35,009 nt of DNA from an uncultured Sphingomonas sp. (GCF_946477935.1 NZ_CAMLAC010000013.1:1-35009), one strand, 5' to 3'; positions 1-10,025 are shown, counted from the stretch's first letter. Program-made: numbers and translations. The notes: a model not told the origin generated them from the sequence alone.

Positions 1-149
1 GGAAACAGCCATGACCAACAGACATCGGTGACCGGATTGACGAACTTGCCGTGGCAGGTCGGTGCCGCTTCGGCTTTCGGCGAGAGAGCCACGCCGATCA
101 GGACGATTCCCACGAGGATCACAAGATTGTGGAGCAGGCGCGACATCAT
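1..149 (-). CDS. traU: TraU N-terminus (conjugal transfer pilus assembly), partial, cut by window edge
   Basis: Minus strand from ATG at 149 reads MMSRLLHNLVILVGIVLIGVALSPKAEAAPTCHGKFVNPVTDVCWSWLF; signal peptide followed by the TraU-like CHGKFVNPVTDxCW motif; ATGA overlap with upstream ORF stop. Confidence 0.75.
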   Translation of the reverse strand, partial: MMSRLLHNLVILVGIVLIGVALSPKAEAAPTCHGKFVNPVTDVCWSWLF

Positions 150-415
150 TCCGCTTCCCCGATCTGCTCGAGGAATGTCCGGTCGGCGCGTTGCTTCTTC
201 GCAATGTAGACCGTGGTGCAGACCAGGAGGGCCGCCAGCAGTGACGCGGCCGCGACCGCTGCGGGACGTCCGACGGCGCGATGCAAGGGACCGAAGAGGC
301 CGATAACGAGCACGCTTGAGAAGCAGAGCGTCTGCCAAGCCAGCCTGAGGCGACGCAGTCCGCGGGTCTCGGGGGCGGCCATCGGCGTCCGGAGCAGATC
401 GAACCAGAGCGGCAT
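146..415 (-). CDS. Small membrane protein between traW and traU
   Basis: 89 aa with two hydrophobic segments; stop overlaps traU start (ATGA) and start overlaps the traW stop, consistent with operon coupling. Confidence 0.6.
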   Translation of the reverse strand: MPLWFDLLRTPMAAPETRGLRRLRLAWQTLCFSSVLVIGLFGPLHRAVGRPAAVAAASLLAALLVCTTVYIAKKQRADRTFLEQIGEAE

Positions 416-1110
416 CAGCTCGCCCCCCCGGGCTTAACCACATGCTCGGTCACGCGCATGATGCGCCCGTCCTGGCGAACGACCGCCGGCGTGTGCTCGA
501 TGCCGAAGCGCGAGGTGAGCTTGCCCTCCTGATCGAAGTAGAACCGCCGCTTCCTGCTTGTCATCTCTTCAATCGGCGAGCCGCCGACGAATATGATCTT
601 TGCGGCTCGGTCATCGTAGCGACCCGTCGCCCAGGCAAGCTGGTCAGGGTTGTCCCCGTCGACAAATACGAGCGCCTGCTTGACCGCCACGAAGTCCAGC
701 GGGTTGAGCGTTTGACCGGCCGCGGCGATGAGATTGCCCTTTTGATCCCGGATGTCGCGTTCGAGCCGGACCGACGGATCATACTCCCAGGCGCGCGCAA
801 CCGATGCGGGTGAGAGACCGGCAACAGGAGTCGGCCGGCGCACCTTGGCCTCGACACGTTTGGCGAACATCGCGTTCGTGCGCGCAAGCTCGCCTGTCGC
901 TTCGGCTCGCTTGAGCCGCGCTTCGATCGTCGCCAGCAGGTCCGTCTCGATGACCGGGAAGCTTTGGGCCGCCTGGCCATAGTCCCGTGCTTCGGTGCGC
1001 ATCGCGCCCGTCACCACGATCGCCACGCCAAATAGCGCGACGCCTGCAGCGCTGGCGACAAGGCGGATCACAGCACCGGCTCCCCGACGCCGACAATCTG
1101 CCGGCCGCAC
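415..1110 (-). CDS. traW: TraW-like F-type conjugation protein
   Basis: 231 aa, signal segment, TraW-like order (AQSFPVIETDLLATIEARL, YDPSVRLERDIRDQKGNLIAAAGQTLNPLD, ALVFVDGDNPDQLAWA); locus context. Confidence 0.8.
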   Translation of the reverse strand: MRPADCRRRGAGAVIRLVASAAGVALFGVAIVVTGAMRTEARDYGQAAQSFPVIETDLLATIEARLKRAEATGELARTNAMFAKRVEAKVRRPTPVAGLSPASVARAWEYDPSVRLERDIRDQKGNLIAAAGQTLNPLDFVAVKQALVFVDGDNPDQLAWATGRYDDRAAKIIFVGGSPIEEMTSRKRRFYFDQEGKLTSRFGIEHTPAVVRQDGRIMRVTEHVVKPGGAS

Positions 1111-1604
1111 ACCAGACCGATCTCGGCATAGCGGCTGTCGAAGCCGTCACGATGCGGAGACCCTGCAAAGAAGCACCCCGGCGGAATCTGGCCGACCGCC
1201 CCCGGTGTGAGGGGATCGCCCGCCTTGGTCCTCGCCTTCATGCGCGCGACCGGCTCGCCGTTGATCGTCACGAGCTGCCCGGAGTGGCCGACGATGTCTC
1301 CCGGCACACCATAGACGATCTTACCGAACATCTGCGGCTTCGGTCCGAAATGGCGGCTGAGAAGCTCGGAGCGCGGAGGATCGAAGAACACATGCTCCCC
1401 CCTCTCAGGCAAAGCGTGGCGGCGGATCAGGAAGGCCCAGTTGGGCAAGGAGTCGGTCGTGTTGATGAGCAACACATGGCTGTCCCGCCAGCTGCCTATC
1501 GCACTCAGCCCGATCGAGCAGGCGACCGCGATGCCGAGCAGCGCCCAAAGCCGCTTGCGCGGTCGCCACCGAAGCGGTGGGACCTCACGGACGGGGGCTA
1601 CCAT
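1068..1604 (-). CDS. traF: S26-family signal-peptidase-like protein (TraF/TrhF type)
   Basis: Start at ATG 1604 (MVAPVREVPPLRW); N-terminal TM, TTDSLPNWAFLI (Ser region), FGKIVYGVPGDIV (Lys/GD box), GCFFAGSPHRDGFDSRYAEIG (S26 C-terminal box). Confidence 0.8.
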   Translation of the reverse strand: MVAPVREVPPLRWRPRKRLWALLGIAVACSIGLSAIGSWRDSHVLLINTTDSLPNWAFLIRRHALPERGEHVFFDPPRSELLSRHFGPKPQMFGKIVYGVPGDIVGHSGQLVTINGEPVARMKARTKAGDPLTPGAVGQIPPGCFFAGSPHRDGFDSRYAEIGLVCGRQIVGVGEPVL

Positions 1605-2271
1605 CGGGCCCTCCGAAGGTCGATACTGTTGCGCCCTGCCCGGCCCGCTCGCTTGGCGCCAACGTGGCTGAAGGCACGGGTGCAGCCGGCGGAACAAGCT
1701 GCTGAGCCGCGCCGATCGGATCAATCAAACTCGGCTGGGCGGGGCGTGCCGCCAGCGCAGCCTGCGCGGCTGCCAGTTCCTGCATGCGCTGCAGCTCCTC
1801 GACGGAGGCGCGCTTCGGCACCGGCACACCGGACGCAAACACAGCTGCCTTCAGGCTGTCGGTGATATCCGGCACATTCTTGGTCAGCACCGCCTCGCCG
1901 ACGAGCACCACCTGCCCGCGCGTGCTTCGTCGCTGCAGCTCCTTGTCGAGCGATGCCATAAAGGCCCGCATCTCGGCCTGCACCCGGTCTGGCGGCGACC
2001 CGGAGAAGCGTTGCGCCTCGACATAATCGCCGACAAGGGCGGACAGGCGCGCTGCCACGAGAGGCTCCTTCTCTGCCGAGGTAAGCGCGCGCGTGACCCA
2101 CATGCCCCATATGATCGCGGCGAAGAGCGCGACTCCCGCGAGGATCTGGCGTCGGCTGAAGCCTGCGAAGGCCGCTTTACGTGCTGTGGGGGCGGCCGCT
2201 CCTGCGCTTGCCGGCGCCGGCGGAAGGTCGAGTTCGGTCTGTTCAGCCACGGCGACCGACTCCCTCACCAC
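1585..2271 (-). CDS. trbI: TrbI-like F-type conjugation protein
   Basis: 228 aa, one TM, then ...VVLVGEAVLTKNVPDITDSLKAAVFASGVP typical of F-type TrbI; position between traC and traW. Confidence 0.75.
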   Translation of the reverse strand: MVRESVAVAEQTELDLPPAPASAGAAAPTARKAAFAGFSRRQILAGVALFAAIIWGMWVTRALTSAEKEPLVAARLSALVGDYVEAQRFSGSPPDRVQAEMRAFMASLDKELQRRSTRGQVVLVGEAVLTKNVPDITDSLKAAVFASGVPVPKRASVEELQRMQELAAAQAALAARPAQPSLIDPIGAAQQLVPPAAPVPSATLAPSERAGQGATVSTFGGPDGSPRP

Positions 2272-2605
2272 GATGACGGGGCAGAAGCTTATCCCGTCGC
2301 AGGAGGATGATCGCGCTCGAGAGGATCACATGCGCGACGGCGAACGTGTGCTGGAAGGCGGCCGTGCGAGCCACGTCCGCACCCACATAACGGCTTGTGA
2401 AATTGTGAAGCTGATGAACGAGACCGTCGAACGACAGGTCTCCCAGGAGCAGGAAGAACAGGAAGAACAGGCCCCATGTGATCAGCAGCGTCGAAACCAC
2501 GACGCCCAACCCGTGAAGCATGAAGTGGAGGACAGCGCGCCAAGGCAAGGCGCGAGCGCTCCGCTCGTCGTCAGCAATCCGCACCTTGTCGATGATCGTC
2601 GCCAT
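2243..2605 (-). CDS. Membrane protein of the tra operon, unknown function
   Basis: MATIIDKVRIADDERS start just downstream of traC stop; two or three hydrophobic segments; overlaps trbI start. Confidence 0.6.
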   Translation of the reverse strand: MATIIDKVRIADDERSARALPWRAVLHFMLHGLGVVVSTLLITWGLFFLFFLLLGDLSFDGLVHQLHNFTSRYVGADVARTAAFQHTFAVAHVILSSAIILLRRDKLLPRHRGEGVGRRG

Positions 2606-2609
2606 GATC

Positions 2610-5201
2610 CTACTCCGCGGCCATCGCAATCTCGCTCAATTGATCGAGATTGCTGGTCCATTTCTCTGGGTTGTCGGGGAACGCGATGCGCTCGATCGCC
2701 TCGTCGATGCTCAGGCCCTCGGCGATCAGGCCGTCAATCGCGGCGAAGGTCTTGGGGCTGGAGGAGAAGAGCGTCGCCGAATAGGGATCGAGGACGAGCC
2801 GCCCGACCGCGAGCGTGTCGGGACCCTTGATCATGATGTCGGAGTATTCGAATCCGTTTCGCTTGAGCGAGCGGAGCAAGGCGTCGGTGTAATCGTCCAT
2901 TTCGAAGCGATCGTGCTTCTTGAAGTCGGCGATCGTCTCCGGCTTCTGCTGCAGGATCACGAACCAGTCCGAGTTCTCGAGCGCAGCGATCGATCCGGCC
3001 GACTTGTAATAGTCGTTCAGCGATTGCGTGGCGGTCACGAGCGACGCGCCATATTTCCGGCACGTTCTGGCATAGGTTTCGATGAAGTCGGCCATCGCCC
3101 CACCGCGGAGCATCTGCCAGGCCTCGTCGAGGAGAAGCGCCTTTGGGATCGATCGATCGAGCTTGCGCATCATCTGCTGCGACATGAACATGATGGCGGT
3201 CAGCACGACGCTGCGGAGTTCCTCTCGAGCCGACAGGTCGGAGAGCTCGAACACCGTGAGCTGCGCTTTCAGTTCGAACGACACCTGGCCCTGGAAGAAC
3301 CGACCATAAGTTCCGGTCGACGAGAAAGGCCGCATCGCTATCGCGAGATTGGCAGCGAGCGGGTTGCCGGTCGCCTCGAGCGCTTCGATCACCAGATCGA
3401 TCGAGCCTTCGCTGCCGTGAGCCTCCCAGACCTGGTTGACGGCGCCGTCGATCAGCCCGCGTTCCGTGTCGTCCAGCAGATTGATATGACGCGACATCTG
3501 ATTGATGATCGCCTTGAGCATCGCCATGCAGTCGAGGAGGTAGTCCTCATCCTCCGCGGCCTGCGCCTGATCGATCATGGAAAAAGGATTGAGGCAGAAC
3601 CCCGAGCTCATCGTGAATTCGACGAACGCCCCTCCCTGGAGCTTGGCGGAATGCTCGAACGACCGTCCATCATCGATGACGACCACCCTGGCACCGGCGC
3701 CGCAGAGCGATCCGCAAAGCTCCTGAAGGGCGACGGACTTGCCCGAGCCGGACTTGCCGAACACCGCCACATTGTGGTTGCCCGCTGCGTTCTCGAAAGG
3801 GCTCCAGAAAAACGGCTGCCCGCGCCGCCCGATCAGAAGCAGATGGGGCACCGCACCGCCCAGATATTCTCCCTGCAGGGGTGCAAGGTTGGCCGCGGTC
3901 GTCGTGAGCAGCGTGCGCATACGCTTCATGCGCTCCAGGTCTTTCGACAGGCCGTTGGCCATCGTCATCGGCATGGCGCAGAGCAGGCCCATCACCTGGA
4001 GGTAGCGGTCGTCGAGGAGGTCCCAGCCAGCGGCACGATAGATGGACTTCAGCACTCGCTCATGGCTGTCGCCCTTGCCCTTCGGTGAGAAGGACGTGAC
4101 GCTGAAGAACACCCGGACGAGCTTGCGACCCTGCCGGATCTCCTCATTGACGTGTCGCCACTCCTGAGACTGCTCGCGAAGTTGGGGCAGGAATTTCGAT
4201 GACTTGGAGTCCGCCAGGCTCGTCGTCCGCATAAATTTGTAGCTGGCTTTGTTGGTGGTGGCCTGTGCATCGGGAAAGTCGATGCAGAGGTTCGTGGCGA
4301 CGGGGCACGGCATGCGCAGCTTATCGGTGAACATGTCGCCTATCAGCCGCGCGACATCCCAAGGGGCCCAGCGGTTCGGGAGGTTGCGAACCGAGAAGGA
4401 TCGGACGTCGAAGACGTCGGGATAGATCTCGCCGATCTCGGGCGCGCCTTCGAGCGTTTTACCGGTGGGCCGGAAGCGCTCGGTGCGCAGCAGCATGCGG
4501 TCGGGCTCGACGTTCAGCTCTATGTCCCGCCGGATCGCCTGGTCGGCGATGGGATCGAGGGGATTATAGCTGACCGCATCCTCGCCCGCCGCGGTGGTCG
4601 GCGAGGTGATGTCGTCGATCCAGCTGATCAGCGCAACGGGGTCCATCTTGCGGGCCGAGACATTGATCGACTGAAGCGCCGAGATGATGCCTTCCATCAC
4701 CGAGACGATCTGTTCGACCGAAACGCTCGAGGATTCGGGCGTGGAGTATGAGATCGCCACACGGTGGTTGCGGAGGCAGAACGGGGCATCGGCAGAAAGC
4801 GATGCCCACACGCCATTTGTCAGGAAGTCGACGCGGTGTTTCGCCATGCGCTCGTAGACGCCGCGTGCCGAGTATCGCGGCAGATACCATCTCGAAAGGC
4901 GTTCTCCGACCCGCGGCGACATCCACTGATGAAACTGCAGGCATCCTGGCGCCGGAATGCCTTCCGAAAGAAACTGCGCGAGGATTTCCCCTGTGCGCTC
5001 GTCTGCGCCGACCAGCGGTGCCGCCTCGATCACGAACCCGCGTGACGCGCTGTTGTAGAAGATGCCGGTTTTCGGATCGTAGCTTCGATAGGGCAACCAA
5101 TGCGCGAGCATCGGAACTCCTAGGTCCGGCCGCTGCGTGTCCGGCCGTTTGCTGTCGCCGAAAACGCCGGCGAGAAGATCGTCGAAGAAGCCTTGACCCA
5201 T
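2610..5201 (-). CDS. traC: TraC-type T4SS ATPase (VirB4 family)
   Basis: ATG at 5201 (MGQGFFDDLLAGVFGD); Walker A GKSGSGKS, Walker B ALLLDEAWQ, full-length TraC layout. Confidence 0.93.
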   Translation of the reverse strand: MGQGFFDDLLAGVFGDSKRPDTQRPDLGVPMLAHWLPYRSYDPKTGIFYNSASRGFVIEAAPLVGADERTGEILAQFLSEGIPAPGCLQFHQWMSPRVGERLSRWYLPRYSARGVYERMAKHRVDFLTNGVWASLSADAPFCLRNHRVAISYSTPESSSVSVEQIVSVMEGIISALQSINVSARKMDPVALISWIDDITSPTTAAGEDAVSYNPLDPIADQAIRRDIELNVEPDRMLLRTERFRPTGKTLEGAPEIGEIYPDVFDVRSFSVRNLPNRWAPWDVARLIGDMFTDKLRMPCPVATNLCIDFPDAQATTNKASYKFMRTTSLADSKSSKFLPQLREQSQEWRHVNEEIRQGRKLVRVFFSVTSFSPKGKGDSHERVLKSIYRAAGWDLLDDRYLQVMGLLCAMPMTMANGLSKDLERMKRMRTLLTTTAANLAPLQGEYLGGAVPHLLLIGRRGQPFFWSPFENAAGNHNVAVFGKSGSGKSVALQELCGSLCGAGARVVVIDDGRSFEHSAKLQGGAFVEFTMSSGFCLNPFSMIDQAQAAEDEDYLLDCMAMLKAIINQMSRHINLLDDTERGLIDGAVNQVWEAHGSEGSIDLVIEALEATGNPLAANLAIAMRPFSSTGTYGRFFQGQVSFELKAQLTVFELSDLSAREELRSVVLTAIMFMSQQMMRKLDRSIPKALLLDEAWQMLRGGAMADFIETYARTCRKYGASLVTATQSLNDYYKSAGSIAALENSDWFVILQQKPETIADFKKHDRFEMDDYTDALLRSLKRNGFEYSDIMIKGPDTLAVGRLVLDPYSATLFSSSPKTFAAIDGLIAEGLSIDEAIERIAFPDNPEKWTSNLDQLSEIAMAAE

Positions 5202-5202
5202 G

Positions 5203-6132
5203 TTAATTGTCCTCCGGTCCGGTGCCGGGAAAGCCGGGGGCTTTAACCGTCGGCTTCGGGGGCGGCGGCGAGCTGGCGGGCGCGGGCGGCTCATCTCCGG
5301 CGGCGGTCGCTATGGCGGCGTTAGCCGGAGGTGCCTGATTCTCCAGGCGCCCCGCTACGCCAACTTTGTCCCTGTCGAGGTCACCGCTCACCTTGGGCGC
5401 GATGGCCGCCGGCTTCGGCCCTGCCGCGCCCCCGGCGCCAGGCGCGGGTGGCGGCGTGCGGCCCGCCTTGGGGACTAGGCGAGCCGCAACCTCGGATTTG
5501 ATGGCTGCCACCGGGTCCACAGCGCGAGCGCGCGCGGCCGCGACGGCAGCGGGATCGGGAAGGTCCGGATCGACTGCAAACGCAACGCCTCCGTGATCAG
5601 CGCGGTCAACCGCATCGGCGAGCGATTCCGCGGGCACCGGTGCTCGCGACGCATTTCGATCGGGCAAGCTTGTCGAGGTGGCCACCACCTCTTGGTGCCA
5701 TTCGCCTCGCTGGACCACCGCGTGCACGGCGCTTGCTTCATGTAGCCGCCCCCTATCATCTATGTACGGCTGGAAGACGATGCGGAGGACGCGCTCCTGG
5801 GTTCGCCGAGGATCAGCCTCGCCGAGCGGCAGCGGCTGAACGGTGGAAGCCTTCCGGGAAACGCTGGCCGTCGATACCTGAGCTCGGGAACCGCCCGCTG
5901 GCGACAATTCCGGACTGCCCGCGCTGTCCGCGATCATGGCGAGAGCGCGGTCATCGATCGATGACGAAGGCGCGCAGATGCCGTCGGGAGCGGAGCAAGA
6001 GAAGCTTCCCTTCACGTTCCCGCCGAAGGTCGTGCACCCGCTGAGCGCAGCCAGTCCGACGACGCCGATGAGAGCTCGTTTGCGAGCAGACCGTGGATCG
6101 TGCGCACTCACGACGTCGCACCCTTCAACCAA
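5203..6132 (-). CDS. traV: TraV-like outer-membrane lipoprotein
   Basis: Lipobox LAALSGC followed by TTFGGNVKGSFSCSAPDGICAPSS; position upstream of traC. Confidence 0.8.
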   Translation of the reverse strand: MVEGCDVVSAHDPRSARKRALIGVVGLAALSGCTTFGGNVKGSFSCSAPDGICAPSSSIDDRALAMIADSAGSPELSPAGGSRAQVSTASVSRKASTVQPLPLGEADPRRTQERVLRIVFQPYIDDRGRLHEASAVHAVVQRGEWHQEVVATSTSLPDRNASRAPVPAESLADAVDRADHGGVAFAVDPDLPDPAAVAAARARAVDPVAAIKSEVAARLVPKAGRTPPPAPGAGGAAGPKPAAIAPKVSGDLDRDKVGVAGRLENQAPPANAAIATAAGDEPPAPASSPPPPKPTVKAPGFPGTGPEDN

Positions 6133-6989
6133 GCCTCGAGGAACTCTTTGGGCCGGTAACCCTCGATCACTTCTCCATCGCCGCGAACGATTATCGGCGT
6201 GCCGTTCAGGCCGTGCTTTCGTGCGAACTTCTCATTGGCATCAAGGCCCGCGGTATTGCACGGACTGGGTGCCTTGACGGGCTCGCCGGCGTATGCCGCG
6301 TGCAAGGCCTCTTCCTGGTTCTTGGAGCAGTAGACCCGGTCTGCGATGTCGCGGCTGCCGAGCACCGATATCGGCCGCTCGACAACCTTCACCTCCATGC
6401 TGCGCAGGACGTTGGTCAACGCCCGACAGTAGCCGCAGCGAAAGTCGGTAAAGACGGTGACCGTGTGCTTCGCGGACCGGTTGCCCCACACGATCGCGCC
6501 ATCGGCCGGCAAGCTCGCGAGATTCAGCGCCGCTGGCTTTGCTGGGGCGGTGACCTTTCTCGCGCCAACCGCCGCGCTGGAAATGCCCGCATCAGAGCTG
6601 CCGGCTTCATCGGCGGCGGCGTTGGCTTTCGCCGCCCCGCCGACCAGCATGTCCGGGTTGATCTCCAGAAGACGCGCGGCTGTCAGGTCCTGACGCGTTT
6701 CCATGTCATAGACCCGGCCGATGATCAGATAACGCGAGCCGTGGTTGACGTAGAATAGGTTCGAGCCTGCGGTGACCTCGCACAGGCCGTCGATCTTTTT
6801 GCAGTCGACCTTCGTAAGCTCGGTCTTGGGCAGCCGCGTTTTCAGCAGGTTCACGACCTGCGTTTCCTCGACTTTGGCCGCATCCGCCGCGAGCGCGATG
6901 CCGGCGATGCCGAGCGCCCCGATCGCCAGGATTGCAGGAGCGGAACGGGCGACGGCGCCAAGCCGTCGTATCCGATCAGTTACGGACAT
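6108..6989 (-). CDS. dsbC: DsbC-like thiol:disulfide interchange protein
   Basis: Signal sequence, DsbC N-terminal dimerisation-like region, TVFTDFRCGYCRAL (CGYC active site), GTPIIVRGDGEVIEGY (cis-Pro). ATG at 6989 preferred. Confidence 0.8.
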   Translation of the reverse strand: MSVTDRIRRLGAVARSAPAILAIGALGIAGIALAADAAKVEETQVVNLLKTRLPKTELTKVDCKKIDGLCEVTAGSNLFYVNHGSRYLIIGRVYDMETRQDLTAARLLEINPDMLVGGAAKANAAADEAGSSDAGISSAAVGARKVTAPAKPAALNLASLPADGAIVWGNRSAKHTVTVFTDFRCGYCRALTNVLRSMEVKVVERPISVLGSRDIADRVYCSKNQEEALHAAYAGEPVKAPSPCNTAGLDANEKFARKHGLNGTPIIVRGDGEVIEGYRPKEFLEAWLKGATS

Positions 6990-8304
6990 AGACACCCTCC
7001 AGGAAAACGATCTCAACGTCGACGCCCGTCGGCATCTCGATGACCGGTTGATATTGTTCGGCGCGCTCGATCAGGTATTTCGAGACATCCTTGCCGGCCT
7101 CGGCAGCGCCGCCGCCGAGCGCGCGCAAGCCAACGCTGCCCAGATTGGGGGTACGGTTTAAGCCGCCCTCTCCATTGTCGCTGATGGTCGCCAGCGGCTG
7201 ATTGAACGCCGAGTTCAGCGCATTGCCGCCGCCGCTGACTAACCCGGCGAGGAACGCCTGCATTGCAAGAGACCCCTCGCGGCTGACAACCCGACCGCGA
7301 ACGCCGGTCTTGCCGCCAAAAGCGATGAAGCCCTTGACCTCGGACACCGCGTAGCGGCCGCCCGGCTGCGGGCACGTCATCTTCTGAAGTTTGACGTAGA
7401 CCTTCTCGCTGGAGAGATCGCCGCGTGCCGCGCCGTTGATCAGGCACCCTTCGATCTTAGTCGTAAGAAGACGCCCGTTTTGATAAACCGAGCGCGCAGG
7501 TCCCGTGACACGGAGCACGACCGGCAGAGGGTCCGTCTGGCTGTTCACGCCGGCGCTCGCATCGACGCCGACGATGACCTTCGCGCTGGCGAAGCTGTTC
7601 GGCGGGAGGTAGTTGATGCTGTCGGTGAAGGTCGTGCTTCCCTTGGCGATCCTCGTCGCCGTACCGCCATCGGCAGTCTGGAAGCTCACCAGCTTGACCT
7701 CCGCCCCGCTACCGGCGGCGGACAATGCCCGCGTCGCGTCTGGACTGTCGGGTCGCTGATAGCTCTGCGTCCCGCTCGGTCCATACATCGCGCCGGGCCC
7801 CGGCGCTGGTGGCGTCGCCGCGCGGGCCGACGCCATGTCCCGTCGAAGCTGATCGTTCTCCTGCTGATAGGCTGACAGCACGCGTGCGCCGTCGGCCTGC
7901 ATTGCCTGATTCTGACCCTTGAGCAGCTCGACCTGCTGCGCGAGCTGGTCCATGCGCTGCTGCTGCCCGTTCACAGATTTCAGCTGGTTCTCGACCGACT
8001 GCATCTGATTTTCGGAGAGCGCCATCCACTCCTGCTGGTTGAGGTTCTTGTTGACCATGTCCTTGGTCGACACCTCGACCTTGGTAGCATCGTCCACGGA
8101 GGCGCCCGATCGGTCGCCATCGTCACCGAATATCCAAAAGGATGACGCGACGAGTCCCACTCCGGCGACGCCAGCCAGGAGCATCCGCTGCCGCTTCCGC
8201 ACGCTGTCGTTCGTGGCGAGGTCACTAGAGACGGGGGACACGCCCTCATCCGAGGTGCTGTCGAGTGGCGCGCGCTTGCGCCTCAGGAGATCGCTCAAAG
8301 CCAT
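6976..8304 (-). CDS. traB: TraB-like T4SS core protein (VirB10 family)
   Basis: N-terminal TM, coiled coil QMQSVENQLKSVNGQQQRMDQLAQQVELLKGQNQ, VirB10-like C-terminus (LPVVLRVTGPARSVYQNGRLLTTKIEGCLINGAARGDLSSEKVYVKLQ). Confidence 0.88.
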   Translation of the reverse strand: MALSDLLRRKRAPLDSTSDEGVSPVSSDLATNDSVRKRQRMLLAGVAGVGLVASSFWIFGDDGDRSGASVDDATKVEVSTKDMVNKNLNQQEWMALSENQMQSVENQLKSVNGQQQRMDQLAQQVELLKGQNQAMQADGARVLSAYQQENDQLRRDMASARAATPPAPGPGAMYGPSGTQSYQRPDSPDATRALSAAGSGAEVKLVSFQTADGGTATRIAKGSTTFTDSINYLPPNSFASAKVIVGVDASAGVNSQTDPLPVVLRVTGPARSVYQNGRLLTTKIEGCLINGAARGDLSSEKVYVKLQKMTCPQPGGRYAVSEVKGFIAFGGKTGVRGRVVSREGSLAMQAFLAGLVSGGGNALNSAFNQPLATISDNGEGGLNRTPNLGSVGLRALGGGAAEAGKDVSKYLIERAEQYQPVIEMPTGVDVEIVFLEGVYVRN

Positions 8305-8305
8305 G

Positions 8306-9109
8306 TCATTGCCTCCCGTTCGACGAGACGAGGTAGGCCGTCGTGACCTTCCCGGGATCGAGCCTTGGTTCCGCTATCGACACGGCGAGCGCGCTGGCGG
8401 GTGCCACGGCCGCTTCGGTCAGCGTGACCGCATCGCTGCCGCTGTTCTCAATGCGGAGGACGCGACCGGTGAGCTCCGCCCCGCGGTACTCGGCGATCAT
8501 CTGAACCTTGAGGTTGCCGACGTAGACCGGACGCAGCGCGCGCTGCCGCATCTCGTAGCCATCGACGACCTGATTGGCATACATCGCCTGCACCAGTTCG
8601 ACGGCGTTATCCTGCGGGCTGGCCGCTGCGATCCGCGGTGAGGTTTCCTCCGCCTTGTCCTTCGCGATCGCAGGGTTCGAGATGAACACCTGCACAGCTT
8701 GATCGCCCGCAATGCGGCAGACGAACTTGTAGACATAGCCGCGCTTGCTGGTGCCGAAAAAGGAGAGCGCGTGGCGACCGAAGCCATCCGGCACCGACAG
8801 ATATATATCCCCCCGGACGGGCTCGTTCACGACCGAGAAATCGTCCTGCGGGTTTCCGGTCGAGATCTTCGAGACCGAGGCGAACTCGTCCTCGACGAGG
8901 CTGATCCGCGTCAGGTCCTTCGCCGAGGCGGCACAGTCGACCTGGCTTCCATCGGAGGCCAGGACGGTCTGATCGGCCCAGGCTGGCCCGGCGATGAGCA
9001 GCGCGGCGACGGCGACCAACGACGCGCCGAAAAAGCGGCTGACAAAGCAATAGTAGCGGTTCAGGAGGGCAACGCCTGTCGCGGCGCTACCGATGGCCAA
9101 GACCGACAT
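8306..9109 (-). CDS. traK: TraK-like T4SS outer-membrane core protein (VirB9 family)
   Basis: ATG at 9109 (MSVLAIGSAATGVALL) overlaps traE stop; signal segment; secretin-like region; synteny traE-traK-traB. Confidence 0.8.
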   Translation of the reverse strand: MSVLAIGSAATGVALLNRYYCFVSRFFGASLVAVAALLIAGPAWADQTVLASDGSQVDCAASAKDLTRISLVEDEFASVSKISTGNPQDDFSVVNEPVRGDIYLSVPDGFGRHALSFFGTSKRGYVYKFVCRIAGDQAVQVFISNPAIAKDKAEETSPRIAAASPQDNAVELVQAMYANQVVDGYEMRQRALRPVYVGNLKVQMIAEYRGAELTGRVLRIENSGSDAVTLTEAAVAPASALAVSIAEPRLDPGKVTTAYLVSSNGRQ

Positions 9110-9675
9110 CACTGATCCCTCTCCTTGCCGGTGGTCACCATCCCGAAGCCCACAAGCTTCAGAGAGAGGCCGGAATATTGCCAATCGAAGCGGAAGGTCC
9201 GCCGGTCCTTGGCGATCACCTTGTTGCCGACGATCGTGTGGAGATCGCCAGTCACCGTCGACCAGAGATTCTTCGGGTCGATCTCCATCGTCTGGATGGT
9301 GAAGAACTGCGCGATCGACGAACCGCGCTGTTCGTTCACAATCTTCATAAGATCGGCGCGAACCCGACCTTGAGCACTGGGCGCGGTGATCTCGAGGACC
9401 GACTTCATCCAGTATTCGAGGTTGGACGGGCTGCGATCGAGCGTCAGTACCGCAACGTCCCGTGTGATGAGCTCAAGATACTCTCTCGACACGCCAGCGC
9501 TGCTCACGGAAAGCGGCGAATGGAGCACCGGCTGCAGGACGACTTCCCGATCACGGGTCGCGGTGACGAGCAGCAGGATCGCGGAGAGGATGCTCAGGCC
9601 GACGGTCGTCACTATCAGCAGGTTGCGCTGCTTAAGGACCCGCTGGCTCTGGGCGTGGGTGTAGGAGATCTCCAT
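9109..9675 (-). CDS. traE: TraE-like T4SS protein (VirB8-like position)
   Basis: 188 aa, MEISYTHAQSQRVLKQRNLL + TM; LVGFGMV C-terminus; synteny. Confidence 0.82.
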   Translation of the reverse strand: MEISYTHAQSQRVLKQRNLLIVTTVGLSILSAILLLVTATRDREVVLQPVLHSPLSVSSAGVSREYLELITRDVAVLTLDRSPSNLEYWMKSVLEITAPSAQGRVRADLMKIVNEQRGSSIAQFFTIQTMEIDPKNLWSTVTGDLHTIVGNKVIAKDRRTFRFDWQYSGLSLKLVGFGMVTTGKERDQ

Positions 9676-9676
9676 C

Positions 9677-9967
9677 TTACCCCGCCATCAGCCGGAGGTA
9701 AGAGGGTGGCGTGGCCTTCATGCCGGTGAACCCGGCCGGAAGGTGCCAATAAGCCATGTGAAGCAGCCACGATGCCGCCCGACCTGCCTTAGCCTTCTTC
9801 AATCCCCACCAGCCTGCGCCCGCAAGCAACATGCCAAGAAGGATATGCTGAGACAGGATTCCCCAAACGAATGGGATCACCATCGCCAGGAATTCATCTA
9901 GCGTCCACAGCCCGATTAGCTCAGGGTCGTCTAGATGAGACGGTATGACGTACTTGTCCGCAGCCAT
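9677..9967 (-). CDS. traL: TraL-like T4SS protein
   Basis: 96 aa, KYVIPSHLDDPELIGLWTLDEFLAMVIPF typical TraL; synteny. Confidence 0.85.
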   Translation of the reverse strand: MAADKYVIPSHLDDPELIGLWTLDEFLAMVIPFVWGILSQHILLGMLLAGAGWWGLKKAKAGRAASWLLHMAYWHLPAGFTGMKATPPSYLRLMAG

Positions 9968-10025
9968 TGCACCACCCCCTCCAAGAGCCGGCCGGATCTG
10001 CTAGTCCGACCGACCGTCGGACTCG

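Noticed and set aside
987-1865. 292-aa + strand ORF
   Set aside because: Antisense to traW, S26 peptidase and trbI; Arg/Ala/Pro-rich low-information product
2520-4088. 522-aa + strand ORF
   Set aside because: Fully antisense to traC, which has clear Walker motifs; high-GC antisense artefact
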